Assembly: GCA_000827325.1 (NCBI GenBank) | Contig: KN832881.1 | Location: forward strand, 952,616-1,016,615 | Direction of reading: 5' to 3' | Length of the DNA stretch: 64,000 nt | Origin: Oidiodendron maius Zn | Taxonomy: Eukaryota > Ascomycota > Leotiomycetes > Myxotrichaceae | In this document: positions 47,610-58,984 of the stretch, one piece after another | Layout of the letters: every line of letters starts with the position of its first letter | Numbering within the stretch: position 1 is the stretch's first letter | Program-made: the position numbers and the translations under genes | The notes under the pieces: model-generated | What the model was told of the DNA's origin: nothing | Seen by the model: the letters and a program-made list of their open reading frames with translations, nothing else | Database searches by the model: none

Positions 47610-49303
47610 GGCGAGGACCGGAAAGTGACGCTGAGAGGGTGAGGGCGAATGCGCACGCCGATAATCTTTATTTCTTTATGCACCTGAGGCTGGGCTTTTG
47701 TTCTGCTGAAGACATTCACGGACCGCGTGCGGGATTGCCGATGTCGTCCGGAACTTTCTCTCGTGGGACTTTGTGCAAAAGATCTTATCGATAAGATTTC
47801 TAATTTTGCCATCAGGACTGTCGCCTCAGGCCGCCAGCCGCGAGGACACCCCCAGCAAGTTAATTGCTTTCGCAATGCCGGATTGAGTTCATCATGCGCA
47901 AAGTTACAAAAATAGAGCGCCCATGACGCCTCTTATCATACGAAATCGTTAATGATTGCGCGGAGGCGCCTTCAAATTTACTCCCTACAAGGCCGCAGAG
48001 CAGATCTCTACCCCACGAGGCATCCCAGAGCCGGCTTCGGGTTTAGCAGTGATTCCCGGCCCGATCTGGTGCTCAGTTTAGGGTTCCGTTCATTCCAATA
48101 GCCCCTCATCGCCCTCGCCGGTGGATCGCCAACCCTGCTGAGGCTGCGAGCTGTTGGGTGGGAGCGGGGGGGGGTGTTCAGCTAAGAAACTTCCGCAAGT
48201 GGTGGTCATGTTCATGCCAGTGATCGCTTGGTTCGGCGTAGTCCGTAGAGCCAAATGAGCATTCGAGTTGTCAACTAGAGGCCGCGAGGAATGGCCTCTT
48301 CTGGAAGCCCCGAGAGCCTGCCGAGCATCGCCTGAGAGGCCAGTTGCGCGTCGTTCGGCCGTACAGAGGTAAGGGGGAGTGCACGGAGTATCACGGCTGT
48401 TATAGGCATGGAAGAAAGCTATTGTTTTCTGGAATCAGGATGATGTAAGATTCAGGGGCTGGCAGGGGAGCGGAACTGCAAATTTACCAACACGACCCCG
48501 TGATATCTCCGTGAAAGGGGGGGCTATGGGCCGAAGGACATGGCAGTGTGGCCTCCACAAGGAGGTCGTGTTGTGTTCTGGGCGCTATCCTGTATCGACT
48601 CTGTTTACCCGGCCTGGCACACAGAGACAACCATGCGGCCGGGGGGTAGATGCGATGCAAGAACCCGCATAACACGGGATGAGATAATTGTTGCTGATCT
48701 GATACTGGGGCGATGATTACATATCGAGCATGTATGTAGTGTTGGAATTGTTCCTCTTTTGCAGCTGGAAATAATTGCCTCCCAATAAGAAAGATCTGGC
48801 GTATTTTTGGCCCAAGACAGTTTAGCCAGCAGAGTGTCTCTCTTTTGTTTCATCCAAAGTCGGCGCGAACCCCTCGCAACCCTCTCCTCAACTGTCGCAA
48901 CTGACACTTTAGCAGAAGATCCCCCTCCAACGCCGCGCCACACGACCACACCATCACTCCATCGTCTGCCCCGGCTCATACCGGAGCGCGGGTCAACTTT
49001 GAGCCTCCAACGAGCGCATGGCGACATCCAGACAACTGCTCCCTCCGTCAAACGATACCCGCCATCTTGCCTCCAGCATCCCCCTCTGCTAGAGCGCAAT
49101 CATAGACCCTCTGCGCCTCCACGTCCCATCATCCTGCGAAGCCGGCTCGGGCAGCGCCATTGGAGTCAGTCGCCAGTGTCTCCTGTCCCTACCTACCCTC
49201 CGACTCGTCATCGCATTCGTCACAACTTCACGACATTACTGATCCAACTTCCTCGGCATCTCGGGAGCGCCACTGGGAGTAGCCTAATTGAATTGAAAAT
49301 ATA
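47610..49303. promoter_or_regulatory. Divergent 1.7-kb region upstream of CIA2 and the Zn2Cys6 factor
   Basis: 1.69 kb between outward-facing genes, GC-rich, including a run of nine G at about 48166-48174. A perfect 16-bp palindrome with two inward-facing GATA cores (ATCTTATCGATAAGAT) lies at 47782-47797, near CIA2. The last 400 bases are pyrimidine-rich, as expected of a leader for the transcription factor gene. Open frames here have no family resemblance. Confidence 0.45.
47782..47797. promoter_or_regulatory. 16-bp palindrome with paired GATA-factor sites
   Basis: ATCTTATCGATAAGAT is self-complementary over all 16 bases and contains GATAAG on each strand, the HGATAR type of core bound by fungal GATA factors. 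It lies 173 bases upstream of the CIA2 start codon. Binding is an inference. Confidence 0.45.
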
Positions 49304-52300
49304 ATGGCTGGCGAGCCTGGAGGGCGCAAACTCCTTCCGCAAAGCAGCCAGATGCAGAATTTCTCGTTCGCGCCCAATAACACTGGGCAGCGGGATAACC
49401 AAAGGAGTGCGCCTCCCAGCCTGCTTGCTCTATCATTCCTGAAATCTGACCTGGCTATAGATTATGTCTTCGTCGATGAACACAATCGCCACAAGCGCTT
49501 GAAGGGTAAACAATCCCCCCCCCNNNNNNNNNNNNNNNNNNNNNNNNNNNNNNNNNNNNNNNNNNNNNNNNNNNNNNNNNNNNNNNNNNNNNNNNNNNNN
49601 NNNNNNNNNNNNNNNNNNNNNNNNNNNNNNNNNNNNNNNNNNNNNNNNNNNNNNNNNNNNNNNNNNNNNNNNNNNNNNNNNNNNNNNNNNNNNNNNNNNN
49701 NNNNNNNNNNNNNNNNNNNNNNNNNNNNNNNNNNNNNNNNNNNNNNNNNNNNNNNNNNNNNNNNNNNNNNNNNNNNNNNNNNNNNNNNNNNNNNNNNNNN
49801 NNNNNNNNNNNNNNNNNNNNNNNNNNNNNNNNNNNNNNNNNNNNNNNNNNNNNNNNNNNNNNNNNNNNNNNNNNNNNNNNNNNNNNNNNNNNNNNNNNNN
49901 NNNNNNNNNNNNNNNNNNNNNNNNNNNNNNNCCCCCCCCTCCCCCCCCTTCGCCACCCCACCGTCCTTGTGCTGATGTTGGCGTATAGTGATGCGAGCAT
50001 GTGAGGGGTGTAGGAGGAGGAAGATCAAATGCGATGCTGCGACGACGAATACTTGGCCATGTTCCGCCTGCATCCGATTGAAACTACAATGCGTGCCTCC
50101 AACAATCAACTATGATCGAGAATTTCAGGCCGACTCTGAATCGTTTGAAGCAGAGAGGGGAGGGGAGTTTGTAGAAAGAGGCAGCAGTGCAGATGACTAT
50201 CACCAACACGTATCGATGCAGCAGCAGTTGGTTGGGTCCCAGAAGAATGTTCCTCCCATTTACACGCAGCAGAGTCCGTACACCGACGGAGTTGGCGTCT
50301 ATGGAACTGTTAGTTATGGCGAACCCTCATCTGGCCATAGTCAGCAAAGTATGCACTACGACACTTTGCACACTCCCGTCAGTGTACTCGAACAGCATCA
50401 GCACTACTCACCAAGCCACGTCTACCCGCCACATCAATTGCCGCAAAACCCGCATCCAGAGTCGCCAGTAATGTACGATCAGGAGCAGTATGGTCAGCAA
50501 AACCTAGCCGACCTGCTAGGAGAGCTCAAAATGAATGAAGCTGGCACAGGTATGCAATCTTGCCAATGTCTACTACCAGCTACTAAAAATATACAGCTCC
50601 ATATTTAAATAAAAACAAAACCAGAAATCTAGCCGACGAAGAACCGGCAGCCTTCGAGGACGTTGATGAGTATAAGCATGTTTTCACCCCGTCCATGCCC
50701 GGGCCAGACCTAAAGGTCAGGATACCACCCGAGCTGATGCCCGACGAGGAGACGGCATCGCAATACTTTAACATGTACTTCTCTAATGTTCATCCATATG
50801 TACCTGTTCTTAACAAGTCACTCTTCTACCACCAGTGGCACACTAATCGGGAGTCGATCTCGCCACTCATCTTGGAAGCCGTCTTTGCCATAGGTGGTCG
50901 GCTCACTGACGAGCCAGCCCAGGGACATCAGTGGTTAGCACTTGCTTCGAGTATGCAATATTCCTCTTGATACTTATCCCAAGTTTACTGACTCCACTAC
51001 AGAGCATGCCGACTCTTTTATGGACACACCCCGGTTGAGCACTCTCCAAGCCATGCTTATAGTTCTGAAGGCAAGAGAATCCGCGCCCAAGCGAGGCTAT
51101 TATTACCGATCTTGGATGACCATTGTGCAATGCGTACAGATGGGAAAGGATCTTGGGCTCGATGAGCATTATGAGGACCATAAGGCAGGAAAGCCTTGTG
51201 GTTCGGACCTGGCTGAGTGTATAACGAAGACTCGAATTTGGCAAACAATTTTCGTTTGCGAGTTGATCATTGGATCTCCCCAAGGTTAGTTTATCTCTAG
51301 TTCCTCGGATTTTTGATAGGCTCACAGCGTATAGGCCGCACGGACCTGAGTGTGGAGATGGACTCTGTAGATCTCAGTGTGCAGAGGCCGATACCCGGCC
51401 TTGACGATGCCGAATTCCACATCACGCGAAACTTTACCTACCTCACAAGAGTAGCTCGCAATGTCCGGAGAATGAACAATGTGTACGCGCAGATCAAGAA
51501 GAAGAAAGATTGGGGCCTCGATCCGGACTTCGTACAGCTGAACCCATCATTCGAGACTTGGATGAGTGATCTGCCGGTCGACTTGCAGATTACTTTCCCT
51601 CCCGGTGGATCCCCGCCGTGGTTACCATCCCACTTTATTGGAAATCTGCATTCGTATTACTATTTGAGCATAATTATGCTGCACCGTCCCCAACTAACGT
51701 TTTTAGAGTCGTCAGGGCCAGATGGAGCTTGGAAGCATCACATGATGATATGCTATTCATCGGCGAAGCTTCTTTGCAGGCTCCAGGAAGCCATTGTTGA
51801 GTCATTCGGGATGACAGGTCTAATCTCCATGCAACGGGGTATTAACTTTACAATCTACTGCGTCCTAACGTGCACCGTTCTTCACTTGGTCCGTACTTAG
51901 CGTCGTCTGAATGTACTTGTTCCAGTTTAACTTTGATAGGTTGCACTCACATCCCCAGATCCTGATTTGAGTGGAGATGCACGCGAATATTTCACACGAC
52001 ATATGAGAATTCTAGAGAAATGTTCAACCTTATGGCCAATGCCAGACATGCAGCAACAAATCGATGCTCTTCGAGAAGCATTTTCGGCTGATATACGAAA
52101 GCCCTTTGTGCTCAAGCCAACCTTTCCATATGGTAGCCCAGGCGCGCCAGTTCGTCCTTCTCCCCCGGTTACAGGTGCACCATATCGCCAAGGCAGCTCG
52201 CACCCGCCGGGTATCGAGCACAGTTTGGAGCACCAGCATGCCCAACAACCTCCTCATGTCAGTTATACACACCACCCTCATCCCATCTCACCGCCCATTT

Positions 52301-52815
52301 CAGCCGGAGGCGTGGACCCCAAAAGTGACTCTCCTGCTGTACAGTCCATGGTTATGATGTCCTCCGGACAACGACCCCCCCAAGTGCCTATGACAAGTGG
52401 AGTTCCCATGACCGACACGACAGGCTGGAACCCCTCCATTATTTTTGAGTAAGTCTGCAAGCAATTTTAATCCCCAAATGATGCTAACAATAGATATAGT
52501 CGATGGAATACTACATTTGGTACGGACCCTGCTCCGAGCACCTCTGCCCCTCAACAAACTCCTCTAAAGCATTCCTCCTCAGGTGCCCAAGAAATTCCTC
52601 AGCTGCATGAGGTACAAGGTGTTCCCGATATGACCGTGTCCCCCGGCGCCCACTCACTCCCTCCGCAGCAATACTCAGGGGCTCCAATACCATCCTTTGT
52701 CAGCCCAAGCATGTGGCAAGAATCAGTTGCTAGTGTATATGAAGGTGGCTTGAAGAGGAATTGGGACTATACCGATGGCAGTGGAGGCAATCCAAGTCCA
52801 AAACGAGGACGATGA
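49304..52815 (+). CDS. Zn2Cys6 transcription factor with fungal_trans domain (assembly gap in first intron)
   Basis: Exons join(49304..49505, 49989..50549, 50597..50950, 51003..51284, 51335..51888, 51940..52448, 52500..52815), 925 residues. The binuclear cluster is C72-X2-C75-X6-C82-X9-C92-X2-C95-X6-C102 (ACEGCRRRKIKC, then WPCSACIRLKLQC). A Gln/Tyr/His-rich linker follows, then the fungal_trans domain (about 330-640: YFSNVHPYVPVLNKSLFYH, LILEAVFAIGGRL, GYYYRSWMTIVQCVQMGKDLG, TRIWQTIFVCELIIG) and a Pro/Ser/His-rich tail ending KRGR. The gap at 49524-49931 falls wholly inside the first intron: donor GTAAAC, acceptor GTATAG, joining HKRLK to VMRACEGC in phase. The fifth intron needs the unusual donor GTCCGT to join VLHL to VALTSPDPD. 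Target genes cannot be predicted from this sequence. Confidence 0.85.
49524..49931. other. Assembly gap (408 N) flanked by poly-C
   Basis: 408 undetermined bases. The left flank is nine C and the right flank is eight C, T, eight C, so the gap probably marks a poly-C or other low-complexity tract that failed in sequencing. It lies within an intron, so no coding sequence need be missing; its true length is unknown. Confidence 0.95.
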
Positions 52816-53376
52816 AAATTGGAACACATTTAAGATATATACGAGTGATTGACTTGACGAGATCCTATTAGCACTCGTCGGCTAACATTGAGCTAACTAC
52901 TCTGGCGCGAGTAGATGTAGCAAGTCAGGAGCTATAACAGTCGCGGCGTTACGACGGAATCGAGAGACTTCATTCTGTTTCTTAGTAATTTGTGAATTCA
53001 AGATCAGGCGAATGTACATGATTTTAGGAACGTTTTAGAGGTATGAGTAAGGGATTCAAAAAGGAGTTGGTATTCATCATGGAGGCTTTTGGCGCCCGGG
53101 GTTCCTGGGAGGGTTGCAGTTTTCACAATTTTGCTGCGGTATTATATGAACGACGGACTTCGATCTCGTTTCTACCTAGGTAGAAAGCATGCACATATTT
53201 AGGACACACACATATTTAGGACACATTTAGGATTTGCCCTAGGAACTTGGGAGGCTTTTCTCAGAGAAGTATTTTGGCTACAGCTAGGGTATAAGCTCGG
53301 ATTAGTTCTCTAATACAAAGATAAGACGGCATTACGCCTTCAAAAGCTGAGTGGCGATTTCTAGAGCAACCCTAAC
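52816..53376. other. Convergent 3' region between the transcription factor and the MBL gene
   Basis: 561 bases with no gene. Contains a small imperfect tandem repeat (53192-53230) in which ACACATATTTAGGACAC-like units recur about three times. Confidence 0.45.
53192..53230. repeat. Short imperfect tandem repeat
   Basis: CACATATTTAGGACA is followed by CACACATATTTAGGACA and then CATTTAGGA, three diverging copies of a roughly 15-bp unit. Confidence 0.55.
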
Positions 53377-54435
53377 TCATGTCTCTGCCAGCAGCGTGTG
53401 ACTGTTCCAACCCATCATCTTCACTTGTAGCTGCATGCTCTCCAATACTCTTCTCTTAACGCCGATGCTACTGCCTCCACTGCCATCCCTTACGTCTGTT
53501 CCAATAAATGCCCCGTGCGTGCTTGTGAATTCGTGTTTTCCCAATATATCCCACATTCTACCGATGGCATCAGGAGGGAGAGGTATCATGTTAGGGATGC
53601 TCCACATGAATGCGTAGGAGTTCATGCCATCAGGCCGTCCCGTCTTTGTAGGATCAGAACCTGTGCTCCAATCACCAACGCCACTTGGCGTGGTCACCAA
53701 AGTATCAGCAATTAACAGCCTCCCAAAAGCCAGGCACACCAAACTCCCAGGGAAATGGCCTCCTAATTTCAACGCCTTCACTCCAGTCCGCTCTCCTCTG
53801 ACCTCTATTTCTTCTTCTGAGCCCTCGATGAAGGTTCTCGCTTTGCCCAACCGATCCAGCCTATTGAGCCATTGCTTGTCTTCCCAACTTAGATATACGG
53901 GGCAGTCGAATGTGTCTGCCCAGTCGAGATGCGTAGTATAGTAATGGGGATGGGAGATAACAATCGCCGCGAGTCCTCCAATAGCATTAATTCTGTCTAT
54001 GGTCTCGGCATCCAAGTACGTGATGCAGTCCCACAAGATATTCCCCAGAGGAGTCTTCACGAGGATAGCCCGCTGCCCTATCGCGAATTTCGGCTCTGTC
54101 CAGATGGACCAGAAGCGGTCGTCGTCCCCAAACTGGCGCCACTGGTTTCGATAGCCACACCTCTTCATCTCTGCGGCCCTGGTGAACGCCTGGCCTGTCG
54201 GGGGCACATACTGCCTCGGGTCATCACAGATTCGGCAGCGGGACAGCATCGCGCTATCGTCGACATCGTATTGCGTCCCGCACGCGCTACATATCAGGAG
54301 GTTCTCCGTCTGGGAGATCAGGCTGCCAGGCGGCGGGTTGGCCTTCTGGAAAGCGTGTAGCGGTTCCTCGAACGCATCCTGGATCGTGCTCTCGTAGTGG
54401 AATTTGACGCGGGGTGAAGGCGTCTCTGGAGTCAT
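53377..54435 (-). CDS. Metallo-beta-lactamase-fold protein with N-terminal zinc-ribbon-like motif
   Basis: Intronless, 352 residues. The N-terminal third holds CSACGTQYDVDD and then CRICDDPRQYVPPTGQAFT, four cysteines in CX2C pairs that may bind zinc. The MBL fold follows: GQRAILVKTPLGNILWDC, INAIGGLAAIVISHPHYYTTHLDW, CPVYLSWEDKQWL, GVKALKLGGHFPGSLVCL, RLLIADTLVTT and EFTSTHGAFIG. The usual HxHxDH is reduced to HPHYYTTHLDW: two His keep the spacing, and the downstream His of GGHFPG and the Asp of IADT are present, so metal binding may persist. Related proteins occur in many fungi and bacteria with no assigned substrate. The sequence does not decide between hydrolase and other roles. Confidence 0.8.
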   Translation of the reverse strand: MTPETPSPRVKFHYESTIQDAFEEPLHAFQKANPPPGSLISQTENLLICSACGTQYDVDDSAMLSRCRICDDPRQYVPPTGQAFTRAAEMKRCGYRNQWRQFGDDDRFWSIWTEPKFAIGQRAILVKTPLGNILWDCITYLDAETIDRINAIGGLAAIVISHPHYYTTHLDWADTFDCPVYLSWEDKQWLNRLDRLGKARTFIEGSEEEIEVRGERTGVKALKLGGHFPGSLVCLAFGRLLIADTLVTTPSGVGDWSTGSDPTKTGRPDGMNSYAFMWSIPNMIPLPPDAIGRMWDILGKHEFTSTHGAFIGTDVRDGSGGSSIGVKRRVLESMQLQVKMMGWNSHTLLAET

Positions 54436-54803
54436 CTTGTCCCTCTCTTTTCACGTCTTTTGAGAGATCATGCGGGGCAGCGATATGGAGCGGGTTGGCT
54501 AGGCGACGCTGGAGTGAGGCAGCCCAGCTCCACAGCCGCGGTATCCTGAATCCGGGATAGTTTATTATTATATGGTAGGAAAATACTAGAATGGTAAATA
54601 GTCGAGATGTTCTTGGAAATAAATTTGCCGGTCTGACGTGGTGTCAAGTTTACAGTTCGCATTTGGACGTTTATCTGCCAGAATGGGCAAGTCCAGCCGG
54701 CTATCAGAAGAATGGGGTAAACCCGCTTGAAGCCGCTCGAGACTCTTTACTCTTTCCCCTTCTCTCAACTTCAACTCCCTCACTATCTATACAAAAGGTC
54801 AAA
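54436..54803. promoter_or_regulatory. Divergent promoter of the MBL gene and the amidase gene
   Basis: 368 bases between outward-facing genes. A/T-rich around 54555-54620, pyrimidine-rich just before the amidase start. No specific site recognised. Confidence 0.45.
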
Positions 54804-56606
54804 ATGGTCTATCCTCTTGATTACTTCCAGCACCGGCGGGATTGGTATGTCATTTATTGTTTATAATTCCCCCCTCCTATGTTCATGCAAGCTAACCAAC
54901 TGCAGCAAGTTCAAGCAAGCAGAGCGCGCCCAGCGGATACAAGCTCTCCCCTCTTATCTAGGCCCATTTACGAGCTCGGAGCGCCAGGTGCTTGCAAAGC
55001 CAATCGAGGAACTCGTCCAAGATGTTCACAAGAAGGTCCTTCAACCAATCGATATCCTTCGTGCATATGGCAAGGCAGCTCTCAAAGCCCACGCCAAGAC
55101 GAACTGCGTGACGGAGGTTATGATCGGTACAGCTGAGGGCTGGACGACGGATGGCAGCATTAACATGAATGGGCCATTGGCAGGCATTCCAATAAGTCTG
55201 AAGGACTCGGTCGTGGTGGGAGGCTTTGATACCACCGTTGGGTACAGCTCCAATGTGGGAAATAAAGTCCCACGAGATGGAGCTATGGTGAGGCTATTAA
55301 AGGATGCTGGAGCTGTTCCCTATGTGAAGACCAACCTTCCCATCACGCTATTGAGCTTCGAGTCCACGAATGACGTATGGGGCCGCTGCACAAACCCTCA
55401 TAACAGCAAGTATTCCCCAGGTGGCTCGACGGGAGGAGAGAGCGCCTTGCTAGCTGCTGGTGGTGGGAGGATAGGGATAGGGAGTGATGTGGCCGGCAGC
55501 GTGAGGGTGCCAGCACACTTTTCCGGTATCTACAGTTTAAGGTGCTCCACAGGACGGTGGCCCAAGAACGGCATGGTGACGAGCATGCCAGGACAGGAAG
55601 GAATCCCAAGTGTGTTCAGCCCAATGTCGAGAACGTTGGAGGACTTATCCTACTTCACCAAATCATTGATTGGTATGCAGCCGTGGAATTATGATCACTC
55701 CGTGCATCCTCTTGCCTGGAGAGGAGATGTTTCTAAGCAATATTCAGAGAAGAAGAAATTTAGGGTTGGGGTTCTGAGGACCGACGGTGTTGTTGATCCG
55801 AGTCCGGCGTGTGCAAGAGCTCTTGACGAGGTCGCTGAAGCATTGAAAAAGGAAGGTCACGAGGTTGTAGATGTGCAGCCACCGTCTCCGTATGAAGCAC
55901 TTTGCATCGCCTCTCAGCTTCTCAATTCTGATGGTTGCAAGACCTTCGAGTCATTTTTCCGGACTGGTGAGTGGGAAGACCGTGGCGCAAATCAAATGAG
56001 CCGGCTTATGGCTCTGCCGCAACCCTTCAAGTGGATATACTATCTCTGGGTTAAATATATCCGACGAGATGAGATATGGGCCGGCCTTGTGAAGGACTGG
56101 CATGGTAAGACCTGTTATGAACAATGGAAGCTTGTCGGCAAGAGAGAGGCATATAAAGCAAAATTCCACGACTGGTGGGAACAAGAGGCCAAGCTCGATT
56201 TCATGATCACTCCCCCAAATGCCACTCCAGCGGTTCCACATGACGCTATGAAGGATGCCGTTAGCAGTTGCGGCTATACCTTCCTGTTCAACCTGGTAAG
56301 TCGATTTATATGCAGGAGGCCTTTTATATACTAATCAAGCTATAGCTTGACTATACGGCCGGGATTATGCCCATAACCCACGTCGACAAGACTCTTGACC
56401 AGCTGCCGTCGACTTTCTCTCTTAAGAAGCTGAACGGGGTAGCGTATGGCGCGTATAAGCACTACGATGCTACTGCTATGCACGGTCTCCCCGTAGGTGT
56501 GCAGGTTGTAGGGCAGAGACTGCAAGAGGAGAAAGTTTTGGCAATTATGAAAAGGATTGAAGACTCTCTTGGGGATGACAAATACCGGCTTATGGCAATT
56601 GACTAG
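54804..56606 (+). CDS. Amidase signature family protein (acetamidase-like)
   Basis: Exons join(54804..54844, 54906..56295, 56346..56606), 563 residues. Hydrolyses amides; fungal relatives include acetamidase and general amidases. The Ser-cisSer-Lys triad is visible: Lys in AGIPISLKDS, cis-Ser in SPGGSTGGESAL and nucleophile Ser in GSDVAGSVRVPAHFSGIY. Other conserved parts: RDGAMVRLLKDAGAVPYVKT, GPMSRTLEDL-like FSPMSRTLEDLSYF and the end HGLPVGVQVVGQRLQEE. The 41-nt first exon encodes MVYPLDYFQHRRD. Introns are canonical. It is divergent from the MBL-fold gene; a functional link is not shown. Substrate cannot be read from sequence. Confidence 0.93.
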
Positions 56607-56993
56607 GATATCATGCGGTTTGAGATTCCCGATTCTTATATTTAATACAACTCGAGGCATAATATCCGCTCATGGTAATGCTTTGTAACTCGCAGGTAAC
56701 TTTGCTCCGAGATTACGCAAACCCTATGCAATACTGGTTGAGTTTAGACAAGTAATCTCCGAAATTTGGCCAATTATATCAACCATAGCTGCAGGTGGTA
56801 TCAATGAAAATGCATTACATCTCCCAATTCATGTGACTTGGCCCCCCAATCCGGCGCCCACGAGGCTCCGAAATCGGCAGCCTCGCGGGGTTCGTATAAT
56901 GTATATCAGAACTTAGTTTGGCCTCGCCCGTAAATATCAAACCTACTCTTCAAACCCAAATTTATTCAATAAATTCTGAGCATATATTTCAAA
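56607..56993. promoter_or_regulatory. Promoter region of the methyltransferase gene
   Basis: 387 bases between two co-oriented genes; A/T-rich with no clear element. Confidence 0.4.
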
Positions 56994-58072
56994 ATGCCCA
57001 TGAAAGCAGAAGATCACTGGAGCTCAGAGGTAGGTAACATCACTGAAATTGCGTAGTTGGGAGAGTGATATGCGATACTCACCCGCCAGACAGGCATATC
57101 AGAACGTAGCCTCGTTTGTTCCTAAGCTCGCAACAAAAGTTGTCGAGTGGCTGGATGTTCAGCCTGAAGACATCATTCTAGATATAGGATGCGGAGGTGA
57201 GAAATTAATCTCTCTACATAGCTATATTAAGCCATCTCGGGACATTAATTAACTAACTACTGGATAGATGGAGTCCTCAATCTCCAATTTGCCCAAACGC
57301 TTTCAAAAGGAGCAGGCAGAATTCATGGAGTTGATAGCTCAGCTGAAATGATCAGAGCTTCCAAGGACGCTGTCGGAGCTGCGGACCCTCCTACTGCCAA
57401 GATATGCACCTTTGAAGGTACTGTACCTACCTACTCCTCCTCTTAATCAGCCCCTTCATCCGGACCCTCCTTTCCGCTTTCTTCCTCCCTAAATATGCTC
57501 AAAGTCAATATCAAGTTCTGGATGCTACAAAGCTCATCCACAAGCCCGAGCTGCAGACCTCCAGCTTCGACAAAGTATTCTCTAATGCGGCGATGCACTG
57601 GATCCTAACACCCGAATCCGGACGGCAGGACTTCTTCCGCGGCGTGCATGCCGCGCTGAAACCCTCGGGCGTCTTCTGCTTCGAGATGGGTGGCATGGGC
57701 AACGTCGCAGAGATCCGGACCGTGCTGCTCAGCGTTATAGGGAGGCGCATCGGGATCGAAAAAGTGAGAGCGGTCGATCCTTGGTTCTTCCCAGACGAGG
57801 CCTGGATGAAGACCATGCTTGAGGAGACGGTGGGGGGGTTCAGGGTGGAGAGGATAGAGAGGGAGTATAGACCGACGAGGGCGGATGCGGGTGGGATCGA
57901 GGGGTGGGTAAGATTAATGGGGAAGCAGTTCTTTAATGCGGTTAGTGATGCCGAGGAGAGGGAAGCCTGTGTCAAAGAGGTTTGCGAGGTTCTGAAGACA
58001 GTGTGTCGGAGTCCTGGTGGAGGGGATTGGTTGGGCTACGTAAGGCTGAGAGCTTTGGCGAGGAAGATATGA
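56994..58072 (+). CDS. SAM-dependent methyltransferase, trans-aconitate methyltransferase-like
   Basis: Exons join(56994..57029, 57094..57196, 57268..57417, 57516..58072), 281 residues. Class I Rossmann methyltransferase: HWSSEAYQNVASFVPKLATK, motif I IILDIGCGDGVLNLQFAQ, GVDSSAEMIRASK (post-I), FDKVFSNAAMHWI (motif II) and LKPSGVFCFEMGGMGNV (motif III). The AMHW pattern and overall order resemble trans-aconitate methyltransferases (bacterial Tam, yeast Tmt1), but the substrate is not certain. The third intron ends in ATCAAG, with no nearby CAG or TAG that keeps the frame (TFE-VLDATK). A second ATG two codons after the first is possible. It stands alone between the amidase and histidine kinase genes. 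Confidence 0.85.
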
Positions 58073-58984
58073 AGTAATTTAAGTACTATCAATTATTTCC
58101 TGGCTGGGGATGGCAATATACCGATGCTGCACTGAAAACATCGGGTTGATGATAATACGTGCTTTAAGCAACACTGGTACTGTAGGTCATTTAAGCTCCA
58201 CTTATAAGTATCCCGATTTGTATGAGGAATTTCGTATGCAATTCTCTATGGGTGAGGAGGCCCCACCGACGTCATATCGGCGAGGGGTGAGAACCGAATG
58301 CGGACAGAGATGGCAATTTTATACCTCTGGGTGGGAATTTACCATTTTGCCCTGGTTAACTATGACGGATTGCTCTTTCCTTTTCTAGGTTCTCCATCTG
58401 TAGACGGGCACTATCTATTCTTTCTGTGGACCAGAGAGTTATAAGTATGCCTTGGCGGGGGCAAATTCATGGCATTCCCCGCACGAGACAATTCCTCACT
58501 CAAATTTCCATATCTTTATATATATATATCAATTCCCAAGGCCCAGATACTTGCAAAATGATGGACAGCTAGGTTGGATCTAAACTTATAACCACATCAG
58601 CTCCTTATCTCTCACATTCAAATACTTCATCCCATCTCTCTGGAGATCTATCAGTTATTGGGGTTTCCATCATATTCCACAATCTGAGGATACAGTAAGG
58701 ATATACATGATCCATCTAGTAACTCAATGGTTCGATCTCTCTAGAAACCCTGAACTTGGCAGGATGACGTTATAAGGCACGCCAGGCTAATTGAAGAGAA
58801 GTATATTTAGGTCGACGGCTTTGTAGACATCGATACAAGTAATTCGAATCTAGTTTCGGTGGAAGAGGTGAACTAAAGCATCAGGGCAAATGAGGAGCGA
58901 CACAGAGATCCCTTTATCAATAGCAAGACTGGCCGCGCTATAAATCTGTTCCAAGTAGCCACAGTCCCGATGAGTTAGGCGACC
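58073..58984. promoter_or_regulatory. Promoter region of the hybrid histidine kinase
   Basis: 912 bases between two co-oriented genes, A/T-rich, with a TATATATATATAT run near 58520. A 92-codon frame at 58110-58388 has no family resemblance. No operator recognised. Confidence 0.4.

Noticed and set aside
52816-58072. A biosynthetic gene cluster (Zn2Cys6 factor, MBL protein, amidase, methyltransferase)
   Set aside because: No polyketide synthase, peptide synthetase, terpene cyclase, P450 or transporter nearby; the four genes are more simply independent.
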